DNA of 64,000 nucleotides from Permianibacter fluminis (GTDB lineage Bacteria; Pseudomonadota; Gammaproteobacteria; Enterobacterales; Permianibacteraceae): the NCBI RefSeq assembly GCF_013179735.1, contig NZ_JABMEG010000001.1:3286001-3350000 (forward strand), in the 5' to 3' direction. The position numbers were made by a program, and so were the translations under genes. The notes beneath the pieces are model-generated. The model did not search any database. It saw nothing but the letters and a program-made list of their open reading frames with translations, and was not told the origin of the DNA. Shown piece by piece: positions 36,413-45,508 of the stretch. Position 1 is the first letter of the stretch, and each line of letters starts with the position of its first letter.

Positions 36413-38110
36413 TCAATTTTTCAGCAGCTGCTCCCGGACTGCCTTGAATTCCGAACCCGGTTTGAAATCGACATTTTTCAAATCGCGGGCCAGATCACGG
36501 CCAACCAGATAGTACAGCTCGGCATCCTGACCAAATCCGGCGATATCCCAATCCGGTTTGATGTCGTCATCTTCCTTGTGATAATCGTGTGAGCCGTATT
36601 CTTTGCCTTTCTGCTCACCGTAACCTTCCGGCTTGCCGATCACGTCTTCGCCACCTTCCAAAAAGGCCGCCGGCACACCTTTCTTGACCAGATTGAAATG
36701 GTCGGAGCGGAAATAGCCACCACTTTCCGGCCGGCTATCCGGTGTGACATGGCGGCCCTGCAGTTCGGCGTTGTGTTCAATCAAGTCTTCGATGGTGGTT
36801 TGACCGTAACCGACCACCTGAATGTCCCGAGTCTTGCCCCACGGCTGCATCGAATCGATGTTCAGGTTGGCCACGGTTTTCTTCAGCGGATAAAGCGGAT
36901 TGTCGGCATAGTATTTGGAACCGAGCAGACCTTTCTCTTCCGCTGTCACCGCGACAAACAATACGCTGCGCCTCAGCGCTTTTTTGTCGGCGGCGAAAGT
37001 GCGTGCCATTTCAATCAAGGCCGCCACACCGGAAGCATTGTCGACCGCGCCATTGAAAATATGGGTCTGGCCGCCCTCCTCGGTTTTACCGAGATGATCC
37101 CAGTGCGCGGTGTAAACCACATACTCATCTTTGTGATGTTTGTCCGCCCCTGGCACCAGCGCCACCACGTTTTTCGATTGCATTTCCCGCAGGCTGTTGC
37201 TGATGCTGGCGGTGAGCTTGGTCGCCAATGGCACCGGCTTGAAATCTTTCTTCAGTGCCGCCGCCTTCAGCGCATCGAAATCCTGACCACAGCCCTTCAG
37301 CAAGGCGCGGGCTTTGTCTTCGCGTATCCAGGAACGCATCGGCACATCACCGGCGTTGCCGTCGGTTGGCTTCAGGGTCATGTTTTCACCGACGCCGTTG
37401 TTGCGCACCACCTCGTAAGGGTACGAAGCCGGCCCGGTTTCGTGCACGATGATGGCGCCGGCAGCGCCTTTTGCAGCAGCGATTTCGTATTTGTAAGTCC
37501 AGCGACCGTAGTAGGTCATGGCCTTACCTTTGAACATGTTGCTGTCGAGCTTACTCGGGTCCGTCGGATCCGGAATCGCCGGATCATTCACCAGCATCAC
37601 CAGCGTTTTGCCTTTGACGTCCAGCCCTTTGTAATCGTCCCAACCGTATTCCGGCGCAACCACGCCGTAACCAACGAAAACCAGATCCGAGGCTTTGATC
37701 TCGACTTGCGGCTTGACCTGCGTTGTCCAGGCAACGTATTCATCCGGCGCCGACAGTTTCAGTTCGCTGGCGCAACCTTCGAAGCTCCAGCTTGGCGTAC
37801 TGCGGATGCCGACCAGCGGCACGTTCTGCACCCAACTGCCATCTGGATTTCCGGGCATGGCGCCGGCAGCCTTGAACTGCTCGCTCAAGTAAGCAACGGT
37901 TTTCTCCTCGCCGACGGTGCCGGGGCCGCGGCCCTCGAACGCATCGGAAGCCAGCACCTTGATATGGTCGAGAATGCGCTGCGAAGAAATCAGCTCTTTG
38001 CCAGCGTCGGCATGGCTGGCAGCCGCCATAGTCACGCTGGTACATGTCATGGCAAGTGCGAGGGCCGAGACGCGTCGCGCGTCGGCCGAAGAAAACCTGA
38101 ACAGAGTCAT
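36413..38110 (-). CDS. Exported M28 family zinc peptidase with PA domain
   Basis: A 565-aa exported aminopeptidase-like enzyme. Signal peptide about 1-35. The PA (protease-associated) insertion spans roughly 130-290 (KGKTLVMLVNDP, GAAGAIIVHET). Catalytic M28 motifs: YTAHWDHLG (first zinc His, with Asp), NGAVDNASGVAALIEMA (bridging Asp), VTAEEKGLLGSKYYAD (Glu pair), and FRSDHFNLVKKGVPA (last His). Full length. A degenerate 13-bp array lies 131-233 nt upstream of its start. Confidence 0.92.
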   Translation of the reverse strand: MTLFRFSSADARRVSALALAMTCTSVTMAAASHADAGKELISSQRILDHIKVLASDAFEGRGPGTVGEEKTVAYLSEQFKAAGAMPGNPDGSWVQNVPLVGIRSTPSWSFEGCASELKLSAPDEYVAWTTQVKPQVEIKASDLVFVGYGVVAPEYGWDDYKGLDVKGKTLVMLVNDPAIPDPTDPSKLDSNMFKGKAMTYYGRWTYKYEIAAAKGAAGAIIVHETGPASYPYEVVRNNGVGENMTLKPTDGNAGDVPMRSWIREDKARALLKGCGQDFDALKAAALKKDFKPVPLATKLTASISNSLREMQSKNVVALVPGADKHHKDEYVVYTAHWDHLGKTEEGGQTHIFNGAVDNASGVAALIEMARTFAADKKALRRSVLFVAVTAEEKGLLGSKYYADNPLYPLKKTVANLNIDSMQPWGKTRDIQVVGYGQTTIEDLIEHNAELQGRHVTPDSRPESGGYFRSDHFNLVKKGVPAAFLEGGEDVIGKPEGYGEQKGKEYGSHDYHKEDDDIKPDWDIAGFGQDAELYYLVGRDLARDLKNVDFKPGSEFKAVREQLLKN

Positions 38111-38240
38111 CAGAAAACCTCTCCGGTTGGAACCGAATCAACAAGAAACCACGTGAACGATGGCCGGCGCACCGCACCTGATGGCGCCAGCCTAGCGGTC
38201 TTTATAACGGCTGGGCTCGGGCAGGACAACCGTAACCATG

Positions 38241-38343
38241 CCTGGAACCAAGACATGGAACCAATACCTGGACTAATGCCGGGTACCGATACCGAGTAAC
38301 AATACCGAGCAAAAACGCCGAGCAGAAACCCCGAGCAAGACCA
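38241..38343. repeat. Eight-copy degenerate 13-bp tandem array
   Basis: Units in order: CCTGGAACCAAGA, CATGGAACCAATA, CCTGGACTAATG (12), CCGGGTACCGATA, CCGAGTAACAATA, CCGAGCAAAAACG, CCGAGCAGAAACC, CCGAGCAAGACCA. The sequence drifts gradually along the array while the period stays at 13 bp. Confidence 0.75.
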
Positions 38344-38389
38344 CCAGGCAGCGATCGGATGCATTGCGACATACGCAACCGGAGAAGAT

Positions 38390-39190
38390 TCAGCAGCGGA
38401 TGGCGACCACTTCGTGCTCGGCGTGATGACCGTCCGGCAATTCACCTACCGGGGCCAAGGGCCAGCGCCAGCGGGCAAAGACCTGATCGCTCAAACCCAG
38501 CGCCTGCACCAGGGCGGTTTGTTCGACCAGTTGCTGCTGGCGATTCCAGGTGCGCTGCCAGTCATCGGTCACCAGACACACCGGCACGGTCAGCGTCTGC
38601 AAGGCCGCGACATGAGCGCGCAGCAACCGCCAAGCAAACGCATTCAGGTCAGTCAGCGCCAGTGTCGGAGAGTTTCGCTGCAGGTATTCGACCGGCTTGA
38701 CCGGCAATTGCGACAGCAGATTGACCGAAGCAACAAAATCGATATCGCTCTTTTGCAACACTGGCGGCACGGCCAGCACGAGCGCGGCGAGTTCATCGGC
38801 GCTGACGCAGCCGCGACGCGCCGCCAGCCAGTCGGCAACGCCAGTCAGATCGGCTTGGATAGTCTGAACATTCGGGAAGGATTTGCTGCGTGCCAGCACG
38901 GCCGGCAGATGCACGATATCAACCAGCAAGACGCGTTCGAACTGCGCTGACAATTCTGCCAGCGGCACATCATGACAACTGCCGGAGCCGAGGACCACCG
39001 CGCAACGCCGCGACGGACACTGCGCCGCGACCTGCAAAATGGCCGCGCGAGTGTGCGCGAGATGGTCTTGCCAAGGCAAGCGCTGACGCTTGGCACGCGC
39101 ATCGAGCGCAATGGCCTCGGCCAGATGACCGAGTCGGCGCGCTGGCGCCGTGCAGCGCGCACGTAACCACATCCAGGCTTCTGCCAACAT
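38390..39190 (-). CDS. Putative SAM-binding-fold hypothetical protein
   Basis: A 266-aa cytoplasmic protein. The stretch CAVVLGSGSCHDVPLAELSA followed by FERVLLVDIVH resembles the nucleotide-binding start of a Rossmann-fold methyltransferase (glycine loop, then an acidic residue at the end of strand 2), and ADLTG fits motif III. The rest (for example NLLSQLPVKPVEYL) matches conserved proteins annotated only as hypothetical. No methyl acceptor can be proposed. Confidence 0.6.
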   Translation of the reverse strand: MLAEAWMWLRARCTAPARRLGHLAEAIALDARAKRQRLPWQDHLAHTRAAILQVAAQCPSRRCAVVLGSGSCHDVPLAELSAQFERVLLVDIVHLPAVLARSKSFPNVQTIQADLTGVADWLAARRGCVSADELAALVLAVPPVLQKSDIDFVASVNLLSQLPVKPVEYLQRNSPTLALTDLNAFAWRLLRAHVAALQTLTVPVCLVTDDWQRTWNRQQQLVEQTALVQALGLSDQVFARWRWPLAPVGELPDGHHAEHEVVAIRC

Positions 39191-39231
39191 GACTCAGGCG
39201 TCTTCCCATTGCGGGTTGTGATGATCTGCGG

Positions 39232-40086
39232 TCAATTCTGCAGCATCTGGAGGAACGACTGAATCTCCTTGCGCGATTGCGTCAGCCACGGCTCCAGTTT
39301 GCGGCGGTCGACATGCAGCCGCTGCGCCGGCGGAAAATTGTCGATTGCCGGCACTGTCGAATTGGGCACTTCCTGCCACTTGGCCAGTTCCAGTGCCAGC
39401 CGGATGACATCAACCGTCACCGGTGAGTCGGCATCACCTTCGTGCGCCAATCCGCGTGGCACCGCGATGACATCGTCCGGCATCTGCCAGTGCTGCAAAA
39501 TGGCTTCGCCGAGCAGCGCCTGATCACTGGCCAGCAAGAGTTTCATCAAATCGATGCGGCCGGCCAATTCTCGTTGCTGGCCAAACAGCGACAAAATCGG
39601 CAAGGCGCCGATGTTGTGCATCATGCCCGCCAGCAAGGCGTGACTGTTTTCCAGCGCCAGTTTGCTGGCCAGCATCTGCGCGCAGGCAGCGGTCAAGGTG
39701 GCGCGCTGCCAGATCTTGCGCAGCTCATCGCGCAGCGGACCGGTTTGCCGCTCCTTGAACAATTTGGACAGACAATAGTTGTAGACAATGCCGCGCACGC
39801 TTTGCATGCCGATGCGCGTGATCGCGACTTCAAGATTGGCGGGCGGCTCCAAACCGATCCACGAGGCGCTGGCCGCTTGCATCAGCTTGGCCACCAGCAC
39901 CGGTTCGGCGGACAACACTTGCGCCAATGCCCGCACCGAAATATTACGGTCGGCCACGGCTTCACGCAGACGCTGAGTGATTTCCGGCAGGCTCGGCAAC
40001 TGCAGTCGCTGCAGCCGCAGATCCTGCTGCAGCCGGTCACTCCATTCCTGTTGTTCCTGCTGCAGGGTTAGCTTCGAAGTTCTCAT
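39232..40086 (-). CDS. HDOD domain signalling protein
   Basis: A protein of about 284 aa with the HDOD core (about residues 30-235): LPSLPEITQRLREAVADRNI, EPVLVAKLMQAASAS, AITRIGMQSVRGIVYN, LLAGMMHNIGALPIL. HDOD proteins are degenerate HD hydrolases used in chemotaxis and stress signalling. ATG at 40086 chosen. It is the last host gene before the integrative element, whose candidate left end lies 48 nt upstream of this start codon, so its promoter may have been displaced. Confidence 0.88.
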   Translation of the reverse strand: MRTSKLTLQQEQQEWSDRLQQDLRLQRLQLPSLPEITQRLREAVADRNISVRALAQVLSAEPVLVAKLMQAASASWIGLEPPANLEVAITRIGMQSVRGIVYNYCLSKLFKERQTGPLRDELRKIWQRATLTAACAQMLASKLALENSHALLAGMMHNIGALPILSLFGQQRELAGRIDLMKLLLASDQALLGEAILQHWQMPDDVIAVPRGLAHEGDADSPVTVDVIRLALELAKWQEVPNSTVPAIDNFPPAQRLHVDRRKLEPWLTQSRKEIQSFLQMLQN

Positions 40087-40130
40087 TTGCTCACTAGTGC
40101 CTCCTTTTCGCATCAGTGTAGCTCTCATTT

Positions 40131-40150
40131 GCAACAAATGTGACATAAGG
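40131..40150 (+). other. Candidate left attachment site (attL)
   Basis: GCAACAAATGTGACATAAGG. The 9-mer ACAAATGTG recurs with one mismatch at the right end, and the element-side arm GTGAC is the inverse of the GTCAC on the element side of the right end. It lies about 100 nt before intA. Confidence 0.45.
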
Positions 40151-40245
40151 GCATTTCAGCAGAAAGAATGCAGGTTTTCCCAACTGTTCTAATATCGTTC
40201 ACCGGTTGAGGGTGCTGTGCACTATTCGATCCCATGGATTGAACG

Positions 40246-41466
40246 ATGTTTAAAGTCGAGACTGTCATAGCTCCGAGCGGCGAGCGCATGTTGCTCCTGG
40301 TGCATCCCGAAACCCAGCAACCACTATTGCTGCCTCTGCTCTATCTATCCCTACAACGCCGCTACGTTCGTTTTAAGACCTTGCGCCGAGACGCGCTGGC
40401 TTTGAAGCTATTTTACCGTTGGTGCTACGAAGTCAGTCATGACGTTATCGATCTCGAGTTGCTACTGGCTCAGGGCCAACTACCGGCACCACGTCAACTG
40501 GAAGCCTTTTCCCGATGGCTCCGGGTCAGGACTCGTTACGAGCTGACAAATGACGAAGCAGCTATCGTGCTGCTGTCTGCATCGGCCAAGCCACTGACAC
40601 CGGAGACCCTGCAGAATTATCTCGGTGCCATACAAGCCTTCTTGCTGTGGTGTCTGCGTCGTTATCTGCCCCCTGTTCCACAACTGATTCACGCTGGCGC
40701 TATCTATGAGGCGCTCGACGAGCAACTTCAGTCACTCTTTAAGGGGATGCAGGTGCGCGGAAAAAGCCCTGTGCTAGTGACCGGCCTCGATGAAGATAGC
40801 GTAGTTGCGCTCTGTGCGTTAGTACGGCCCGATCATCCTCAAAATCCGTTTCGCCCGCAGTTGCGGCTGCGAAATGCATTGATCGTGGAACTGTTATTGG
40901 CAACCGGTCTTCGACGCGGCGAACTACTCAAGCTCAAGACCAATGATATTGGCCGAGACATTGAGGGTAGCTGTTTTGTCCGTGTCGCGATCCACCGCGA
41001 TGACCCTACCGATCTCCGACGCAATGAGCCGGGTCAGAAAACAGGCCCCAGAGTTGTGGCCATTCCACCAGTCCTGTACGACAGTCTCATTCAATACATT
41101 CAACACGAACGTCGACCCCGCCGTAAAGGGCGCCCAATCAAGCTGTCACAAACCTATCTGTTCTTATCCGAGCGCGGCCGGCCGCTCGCTGAAGGACAAG
41201 TCAATTACCTATTGCAGGTGTTGGGAAAGCAATTGGATTGCCATGTGCGTCCACATCAACTGCGTCACACCTTTTGCCACAACTTCCTTGCCTACTGCAC
41301 TCAGGAAGCAGGCCTGACGCATGAGTCGGGTCAAGATCAGCTGCGAGTGCTGTGTGGCTGGTCGATGACATCGACGATGCCGCAACGCTACACGCAAAAA
41401 TTCCTGCAAGAACAAGCCGACCACCACAATCTCGCGCGCCAGCGCATTGCCAAAGAAGCCCAGTAA
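40246..41466 (+). CDS. Tyrosine recombinase, IntA-like (Tn554 TnpA-like)
   Basis: A 406-aa site-specific recombinase and first gene of the element. An N-terminal SAM-like DNA-binding domain (about 35-150) precedes the catalytic domain (about 180-395). Catalytic residues: R223 in ATGLRRGELL, H337-x-x-R340 in RPHQLRHTF, W372 in LCGWSMTS (the His/Trp position), and nucleophile Y382 in QRYTQKF. The catalytic set is complete, so the protein is probably active in strand exchange. Codon use and the lower GC differ from the host genes. It is followed after 17 nt by the second recombinase-fold gene. Confidence 0.9.
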   Translation: MFKVETVIAPSGERMLLLVHPETQQPLLLPLLYLSLQRRYVRFKTLRRDALALKLFYRWCYEVSHDVIDLELLLAQGQLPAPRQLEAFSRWLRVRTRYELTNDEAAIVLLSASAKPLTPETLQNYLGAIQAFLLWCLRRYLPPVPQLIHAGAIYEALDEQLQSLFKGMQVRGKSPVLVTGLDEDSVVALCALVRPDHPQNPFRPQLRLRNALIVELLLATGLRRGELLKLKTNDIGRDIEGSCFVRVAIHRDDPTDLRRNEPGQKTGPRVVAIPPVLYDSLIQYIQHERRPRRKGRPIKLSQTYLFLSERGRPLAEGQVNYLLQVLGKQLDCHVRPHQLRHTFCHNFLAYCTQEAGLTHESGQDQLRVLCGWSMTSTMPQRYTQKFLQEQADHHNLARQRIAKEAQ

Positions 41467-41483
41467 AAAGGCGCAAAACCACT

Positions 41484-42992
41484 ATGGCTACAGCACAACC
41501 CAATACTTTGCCGCCTTCTGCAACTCAGGAGTTTCGCTATTGCTTTGACAATCCAGGGCACGTTGTCATTCGCACCTGTCACCCCGAGGAGTCGCGCATT
41601 ATCGATACCCGAGGCACTGTCTGGCGACATGAGCATTACGGGTCCATTGACTGGAGGAGGCTACATATTCAGGGAGATATGAGAAACCTGATGCAACACT
41701 ATGTCATTCATCGGCTCACCATATCTGCGCCAAGAACAGGAGTGATGGCGGGCCGCTTTCTGCTGCAGTTTCAGGATGAGATTGCTCAGTGGCCAACCGC
41801 TGCCGAAGCTAACTTCATTGAGCTGGCAATACGAACAACCAAAACACAGCACATATTCCTACGTAACTTCTACCGGTTCGCATTGCGACAGCAAGCACCA
41901 GGATTCATCCGCCCCATGCTCCGCGTGCTGGAGACAATAAAGCATCTGCCTCCCCTGCAACTAGTCGATTCACGCGCTCGACACCGTTCGCTCAATCCTG
42001 CGGAAGAGCGGAAACTCATTGATAGCTTCAATACCACCCCATCTCTGGAATCAAATAGCTTGCGTAATGAGTGCCTGTTGCAAATCTGCTGGGAACTTGG
42101 ACTACGCCCAACTCAGATCCGAGGATTGGAGGAGCGCCATCTCATATTCACCCAAACCCCGGCCGGGAGTTACTTCGCGGTTGACGCGCTGCGCGCGAAA
42201 CAGCGGCATGTCAACCGAGCCTACAAACGGCGCGCAATCAGCAATGAACTTGGCGAAAAACTGTTGCTGCTAATTGTGCAGAACCGGCTGCTCTATGGTA
42301 GTGGCGGCTCAGAACTACCTCTGTTCCGCACCAGACTCAATGCTGCGGGAAGGAGACTGCCGAGCAAGAACTTCGCCAAGCGGATGGCCCACGACACGTT
42401 GGCAGTCGCAATAGCGACAACGCTATGTCAACGAGTTGGCAAAGGACGCACCGCCAATACCCTGAGACATCACATGGCGCAGAAGCTCGCCGATCTAGGC
42501 GCACCAGCCGAGGTCATTGCAGAGCTTTTGGATCACTCCAGTCTGAGTAGCGTGTTGGTCTATGTTCGGGCCCGCTCCGACATCGCAAGTATCAAGACTC
42601 GCGCGTTGGGGTTAAATCCAGAATACGGTGAATTACTGGGGTGGCTAAGTGGCAGATCACCTATTCCCCGCACATCAACGGCACCAGCCGCCGAAGTGAT
42701 CCAAGGTGTAGTCGCCAACCGCTATATTGGCAACATCGGTCTGTGCGCACTTCCCGCACCAAACCGATGCCCCAAAAACCCCGTTTACGCCTGCTACGGT
42801 TGCCAGGATTTCACGCCGTTTGTCGATGGCGATCACGCTGCGGTGGCGACCGCTATGGCAGCCGAGCACCTCCAGCTACTGGCGGGTTCAGGTAATACGG
42901 TCAATCCGATCGCGGTACAAAACGAGCACCCCATTGCAGTGGCACGCGCAGTGCAAACGCTTTGCGACACGCTCCGAAAGGCCGCGCGATGA
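41484..42992 (+). CDS. Tyrosine-recombinase-fold protein, Tfp-like
   Basis: A 502-aa protein with recombinase fold but an altered active site: R208 (ELGLRPTQI) is kept, box II reads N325-T-L-R328-H-H, so the usual first His is Asn, while H351 (LLDHSSLS) and Y360 (VLVYVRA) remain. A C-terminal extension carries four cysteines (C421, C429, C437, C440; NPVYACYGCQDF) that could bind zinc. This agrees with a structural or architectural partner rather than a full recombinase. Start ATG 41484; it overlaps the next gene as ATGA. Confidence 0.85.
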   Translation: MATAQPNTLPPSATQEFRYCFDNPGHVVIRTCHPEESRIIDTRGTVWRHEHYGSIDWRRLHIQGDMRNLMQHYVIHRLTISAPRTGVMAGRFLLQFQDEIAQWPTAAEANFIELAIRTTKTQHIFLRNFYRFALRQQAPGFIRPMLRVLETIKHLPPLQLVDSRARHRSLNPAEERKLIDSFNTTPSLESNSLRNECLLQICWELGLRPTQIRGLEERHLIFTQTPAGSYFAVDALRAKQRHVNRAYKRRAISNELGEKLLLLIVQNRLLYGSGGSELPLFRTRLNAAGRRLPSKNFAKRMAHDTLAVAIATTLCQRVGKGRTANTLRHHMAQKLADLGAPAEVIAELLDHSSLSSVLVYVRARSDIASIKTRALGLNPEYGELLGWLSGRSPIPRTSTAPAAEVIQGVVANRYIGNIGLCALPAPNRCPKNPVYACYGCQDFTPFVDGDHAAVATAMAAEHLQLLAGSGNTVNPIAVQNEHPIAVARAVQTLCDTLRKAAR

Positions 42993-45001
42993 ACCTCGGA
43001 CTAGATGCACTTATCGCCCGCGGAAAGGCATTGTTTGATGCATTGCCGCTAAAGGCGGACTGGCATGATGATGCCTGGGAAGTCACCCATTGGCTGCAGT
43101 TCCGGCGAATAGGCGCCCAGCACGTCTGGTGGCATTTTTCTGGTTCACCAGCCTCCAGCCGACGGCAGCAGCCACCATTGCCACAGACATTTCAGGACAC
43201 GGCCAAAGCACTGGTGCTGCTCCACTGGCATCAGAACCGGTCCGGAGCAACGCCGCTGGAAAACTACCTGGGTGTCATACGGACGGTATTCACAGTGATG
43301 GTGACACGCGGCAGTGACAGCCCTGCGCAGCTAATACCTGCCGATCTCCTCGAAGCGCTGGCCGTCCGGGAGCGTCGACACCCGGCTGCTTCGACATTAC
43401 GAAATTTCGACTTCTTATTGCGTCGTCTAGCGCTCTCATTCGACGACCATGGCATCACACCGATACCGCTACAGTACTCTGGCAGCACTAGGCGATATAG
43501 CGCCGCCGAGCCCATCTCCGAGAACTGGCCGGATATGCGCCGACAAGCCAGCAAATTGCCAGACGAGGCTGCGCTGCGGGCGTTGGCCCAATGCTCCGCG
43601 TCGCCATTAGATGACAACGAACGAATTCTCCTGCGCATTCTCGATTTGCAGCTTGTCCTCGGCACACGAATCGGCGAGACACTTGCACTGCCTGTCGATT
43701 GCTGGGTCCAGGAGAAAACACCCGCAGGACAGCGCTGCGGCATCCGGTACTTTCCGGAGAAAGGGTTCGAATTGGCGATTAACTGGCTAGCCGAACAAGA
43801 CGTGCCCATCGCGCGCCGTGCCGTTTCGGAACTGACCAAACTGTGCGCACCGGCACGCGCAATCGCGGCTTGGCAAGAGCGTCATCCAGACAGGCTATGG
43901 CCATTTGTGTCACATGCGGCCGTGTCATTAGAAGAGTTGCAACCATATATAGCGTGCCCATCGCATAAAAGTCTCAGGGCATTCCTATCCAATCGCCAAA
44001 TTCCAGTTTACGGCAGACGTGAAAATGGCGCGCCATTGAGTGAGATTCGCTATCGCGCCGGAGACATCGAGAAAAGCATTGGCCCTCAACAATATCGATT
44101 GACCATCCTGCAAGACAAGCGAGGAAAATGCCAACTCCGTCTAAGTCAATCTCTTTGCGTTAAATTCGAAGGGCAATTTGCCCCGACGCATACAACGGTC
44201 TTGCGACTGCTTCCCAAGCTCGTGAATGTCAACGACATCGACCGAGCCCTCGGTAATGTCAAGGGAGGATCCATCTACGACCGACGTGGTCTGCATCTCG
44301 TTGATGAAAATGGCCAGCGCCAACCAATGCGCATCTTTACCCATTCACTCAGACATTACCGCAATATGCTGTACGACAAAGGTGGCATGACTCACCTGCA
44401 GCAAACCTTGGCTATGGGGCGGAAAAGCGCAGAGCAAACTGCCGTTTACCAACACCCCACGCCGGCTGAATCCACACAGTGGTTACGTCAACTTCAGCAG
44501 CTACAGTACCGTGAGAAAATCCCATTGGTGCAACAAGCAATACGAAACGGGAAGCTGCAGGGACCGCTCACCACAGCCTATCAAGGCCTGCTTCACCACT
44601 CTCCAGTAGAGGCCGAAACGTTTTTGCAGACATTTGCAGGCGGTGTCCACCTGACACCTTGGGGTGTTTGCACCCATGACTTCGCATTGTCCCCTTGCCG
44701 ACACTATCTGCAATGCTTTGACGGCTGCCAGCACTATCATCGCACCATGAGCGAGGAGGAAACCGCACGGCTGCAAACGCTGCGCGACAATATGGCGGCC
44801 GCACTAGTAGTAATGCAACAACAAGCCGATGGAGAAGCTGCCGCAGACCGCTGGATCAGTATGCTTGAGCAAAAACTTCGAAACCTGGGTCGCATCCTAG
44901 CGATGCCGAAACCGAGACCCGATACCACACATGCCATACCCGTCTTTGTAACGGGCGGCGGAACTGTTTCACCAGCTGACTACAAGGACGCGTCGAAATG
45001 A
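42989..45001 (+). CDS. Large tyrosine recombinase, IntB-like (Tn554 TnpB-like)
   Basis: A 670-aa recombinase. Residues R227 (VLGTRIGET), H452-S-L-R455-H (IFTHSLRHY) and Y487 (EQTAVYQH) are present; the His/Trp before the Tyr is replaced in MGRKSAEQ (Arg at that place). A C-terminal region has C561, C570, C576, C580 (GVCTHDFALSPCRHYLQCFD), a likely zinc knuckle as in TnpB of Tn554, then an Arg/Gln-rich helix. Starts by ATGA overlap with the second gene and overlaps the fourth gene likewise, indicating tight stoichiometry. Confidence 0.88.
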   Translation: MNLGLDALIARGKALFDALPLKADWHDDAWEVTHWLQFRRIGAQHVWWHFSGSPASSRRQQPPLPQTFQDTAKALVLLHWHQNRSGATPLENYLGVIRTVFTVMVTRGSDSPAQLIPADLLEALAVRERRHPAASTLRNFDFLLRRLALSFDDHGITPIPLQYSGSTRRYSAAEPISENWPDMRRQASKLPDEAALRALAQCSASPLDDNERILLRILDLQLVLGTRIGETLALPVDCWVQEKTPAGQRCGIRYFPEKGFELAINWLAEQDVPIARRAVSELTKLCAPARAIAAWQERHPDRLWPFVSHAAVSLEELQPYIACPSHKSLRAFLSNRQIPVYGRRENGAPLSEIRYRAGDIEKSIGPQQYRLTILQDKRGKCQLRLSQSLCVKFEGQFAPTHTTVLRLLPKLVNVNDIDRALGNVKGGSIYDRRGLHLVDENGQRQPMRIFTHSLRHYRNMLYDKGGMTHLQQTLAMGRKSAEQTAVYQHPTPAESTQWLRQLQQLQYREKIPLVQQAIRNGKLQGPLTTAYQGLLHHSPVEAETFLQTFAGGVHLTPWGVCTHDFALSPCRHYLQCFDGCQHYHRTMSEEETARLQTLRDNMAAALVVMQQQADGEAAADRWISMLEQKLRNLGRILAMPKPRPDTTHAIPVFVTGGGTVSPADYKDASK

Positions 45002-45492
45002 GGTTCAAATGTCTATCCAGATCAGGACCTCGGCCACTTCGAGGCGGAAAGCTTGATGCCGCATTGGCAACCTTATTGCGAGAACTTACCGATAGTGACG
45101 CTCCGTCCAGTGCGTTCACGATTTCAGCGCTCACCCGTAAGCTTGGCCTAGGCAGTCGCAATGCACTGTCGACACCAACCCGACAGGCGTTGATTGCGGC
45201 GGCACTACCAACCGCGCTAACCGGAAAGGACACACGGTCTTCACAAGACATCAATGCACGTTGCTTGACTCTACAACAGCGTCTCCTCGATCAGGAGCAC
45301 GCAGTGGAAACCCTCCAACTGCAGCTGATCCATGTGGCTATCAATGCTCACCGACTGGGTTTTCAACCGGAGAAACTGCTTGCGGCGTTACAGCGACAGC
45401 CCGTGCCCAATGCAGATGCTCTGTATCGAGCTGCATGTGACTACCTCACAACAACTAAGCTGCTCCAAGCATTGGAGCCAAACCCGCGCTGA
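44998..45492 (+). CDS. Recombination auxiliary protein, Srap-like (Tn554 TnpC-like position)
   Basis: A 164-aa helical, basic protein, last gene of the recombination unit and joined to intB by ATGA. N-terminus RFKCLSRSGPRPLRGGKLDAA, then a possible winged-helix or HTH segment (FTISALTRKLGLGSRNALST) and a C-terminal helical part with QLIHVAINAHRLGF. Position and size fit the fourth core gene of SE-type elements. Sequence similarity to known proteins cannot be checked here. Confidence 0.7.
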   Translation: MRFKCLSRSGPRPLRGGKLDAALATLLRELTDSDAPSSAFTISALTRKLGLGSRNALSTPTRQALIAAALPTALTGKDTRSSQDINARCLTLQQRLLDQEHAVETLQLQLIHVAINAHRLGFQPEKLLAALQRQPVPNADALYRAACDYLTTTKLLQALEPNPR

Positions 45493-45508
45493 GCGCTATG
45501 CCGCGTTT

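Noticed and set aside
36698-38299. A 533-aa open frame on the plus strand
   Set aside because: It lies antisense to the well-supported M28 peptidase gene and its protein has no recognisable domains; long antisense frames arise from GC-rich codon use.
38241-38343. Could the tandem arrays be CRISPR?
   Set aside because: Units of 10-17 bp are directly adjacent without spacers, and no cas genes are present.
40134-45492. Recombinase-in-trio (RIT) element
   Set aside because: RIT recombinases are about 300-450 aa each without a fourth small gene; the 670-aa third protein and the small partner fit the SE/Tn554 type better.
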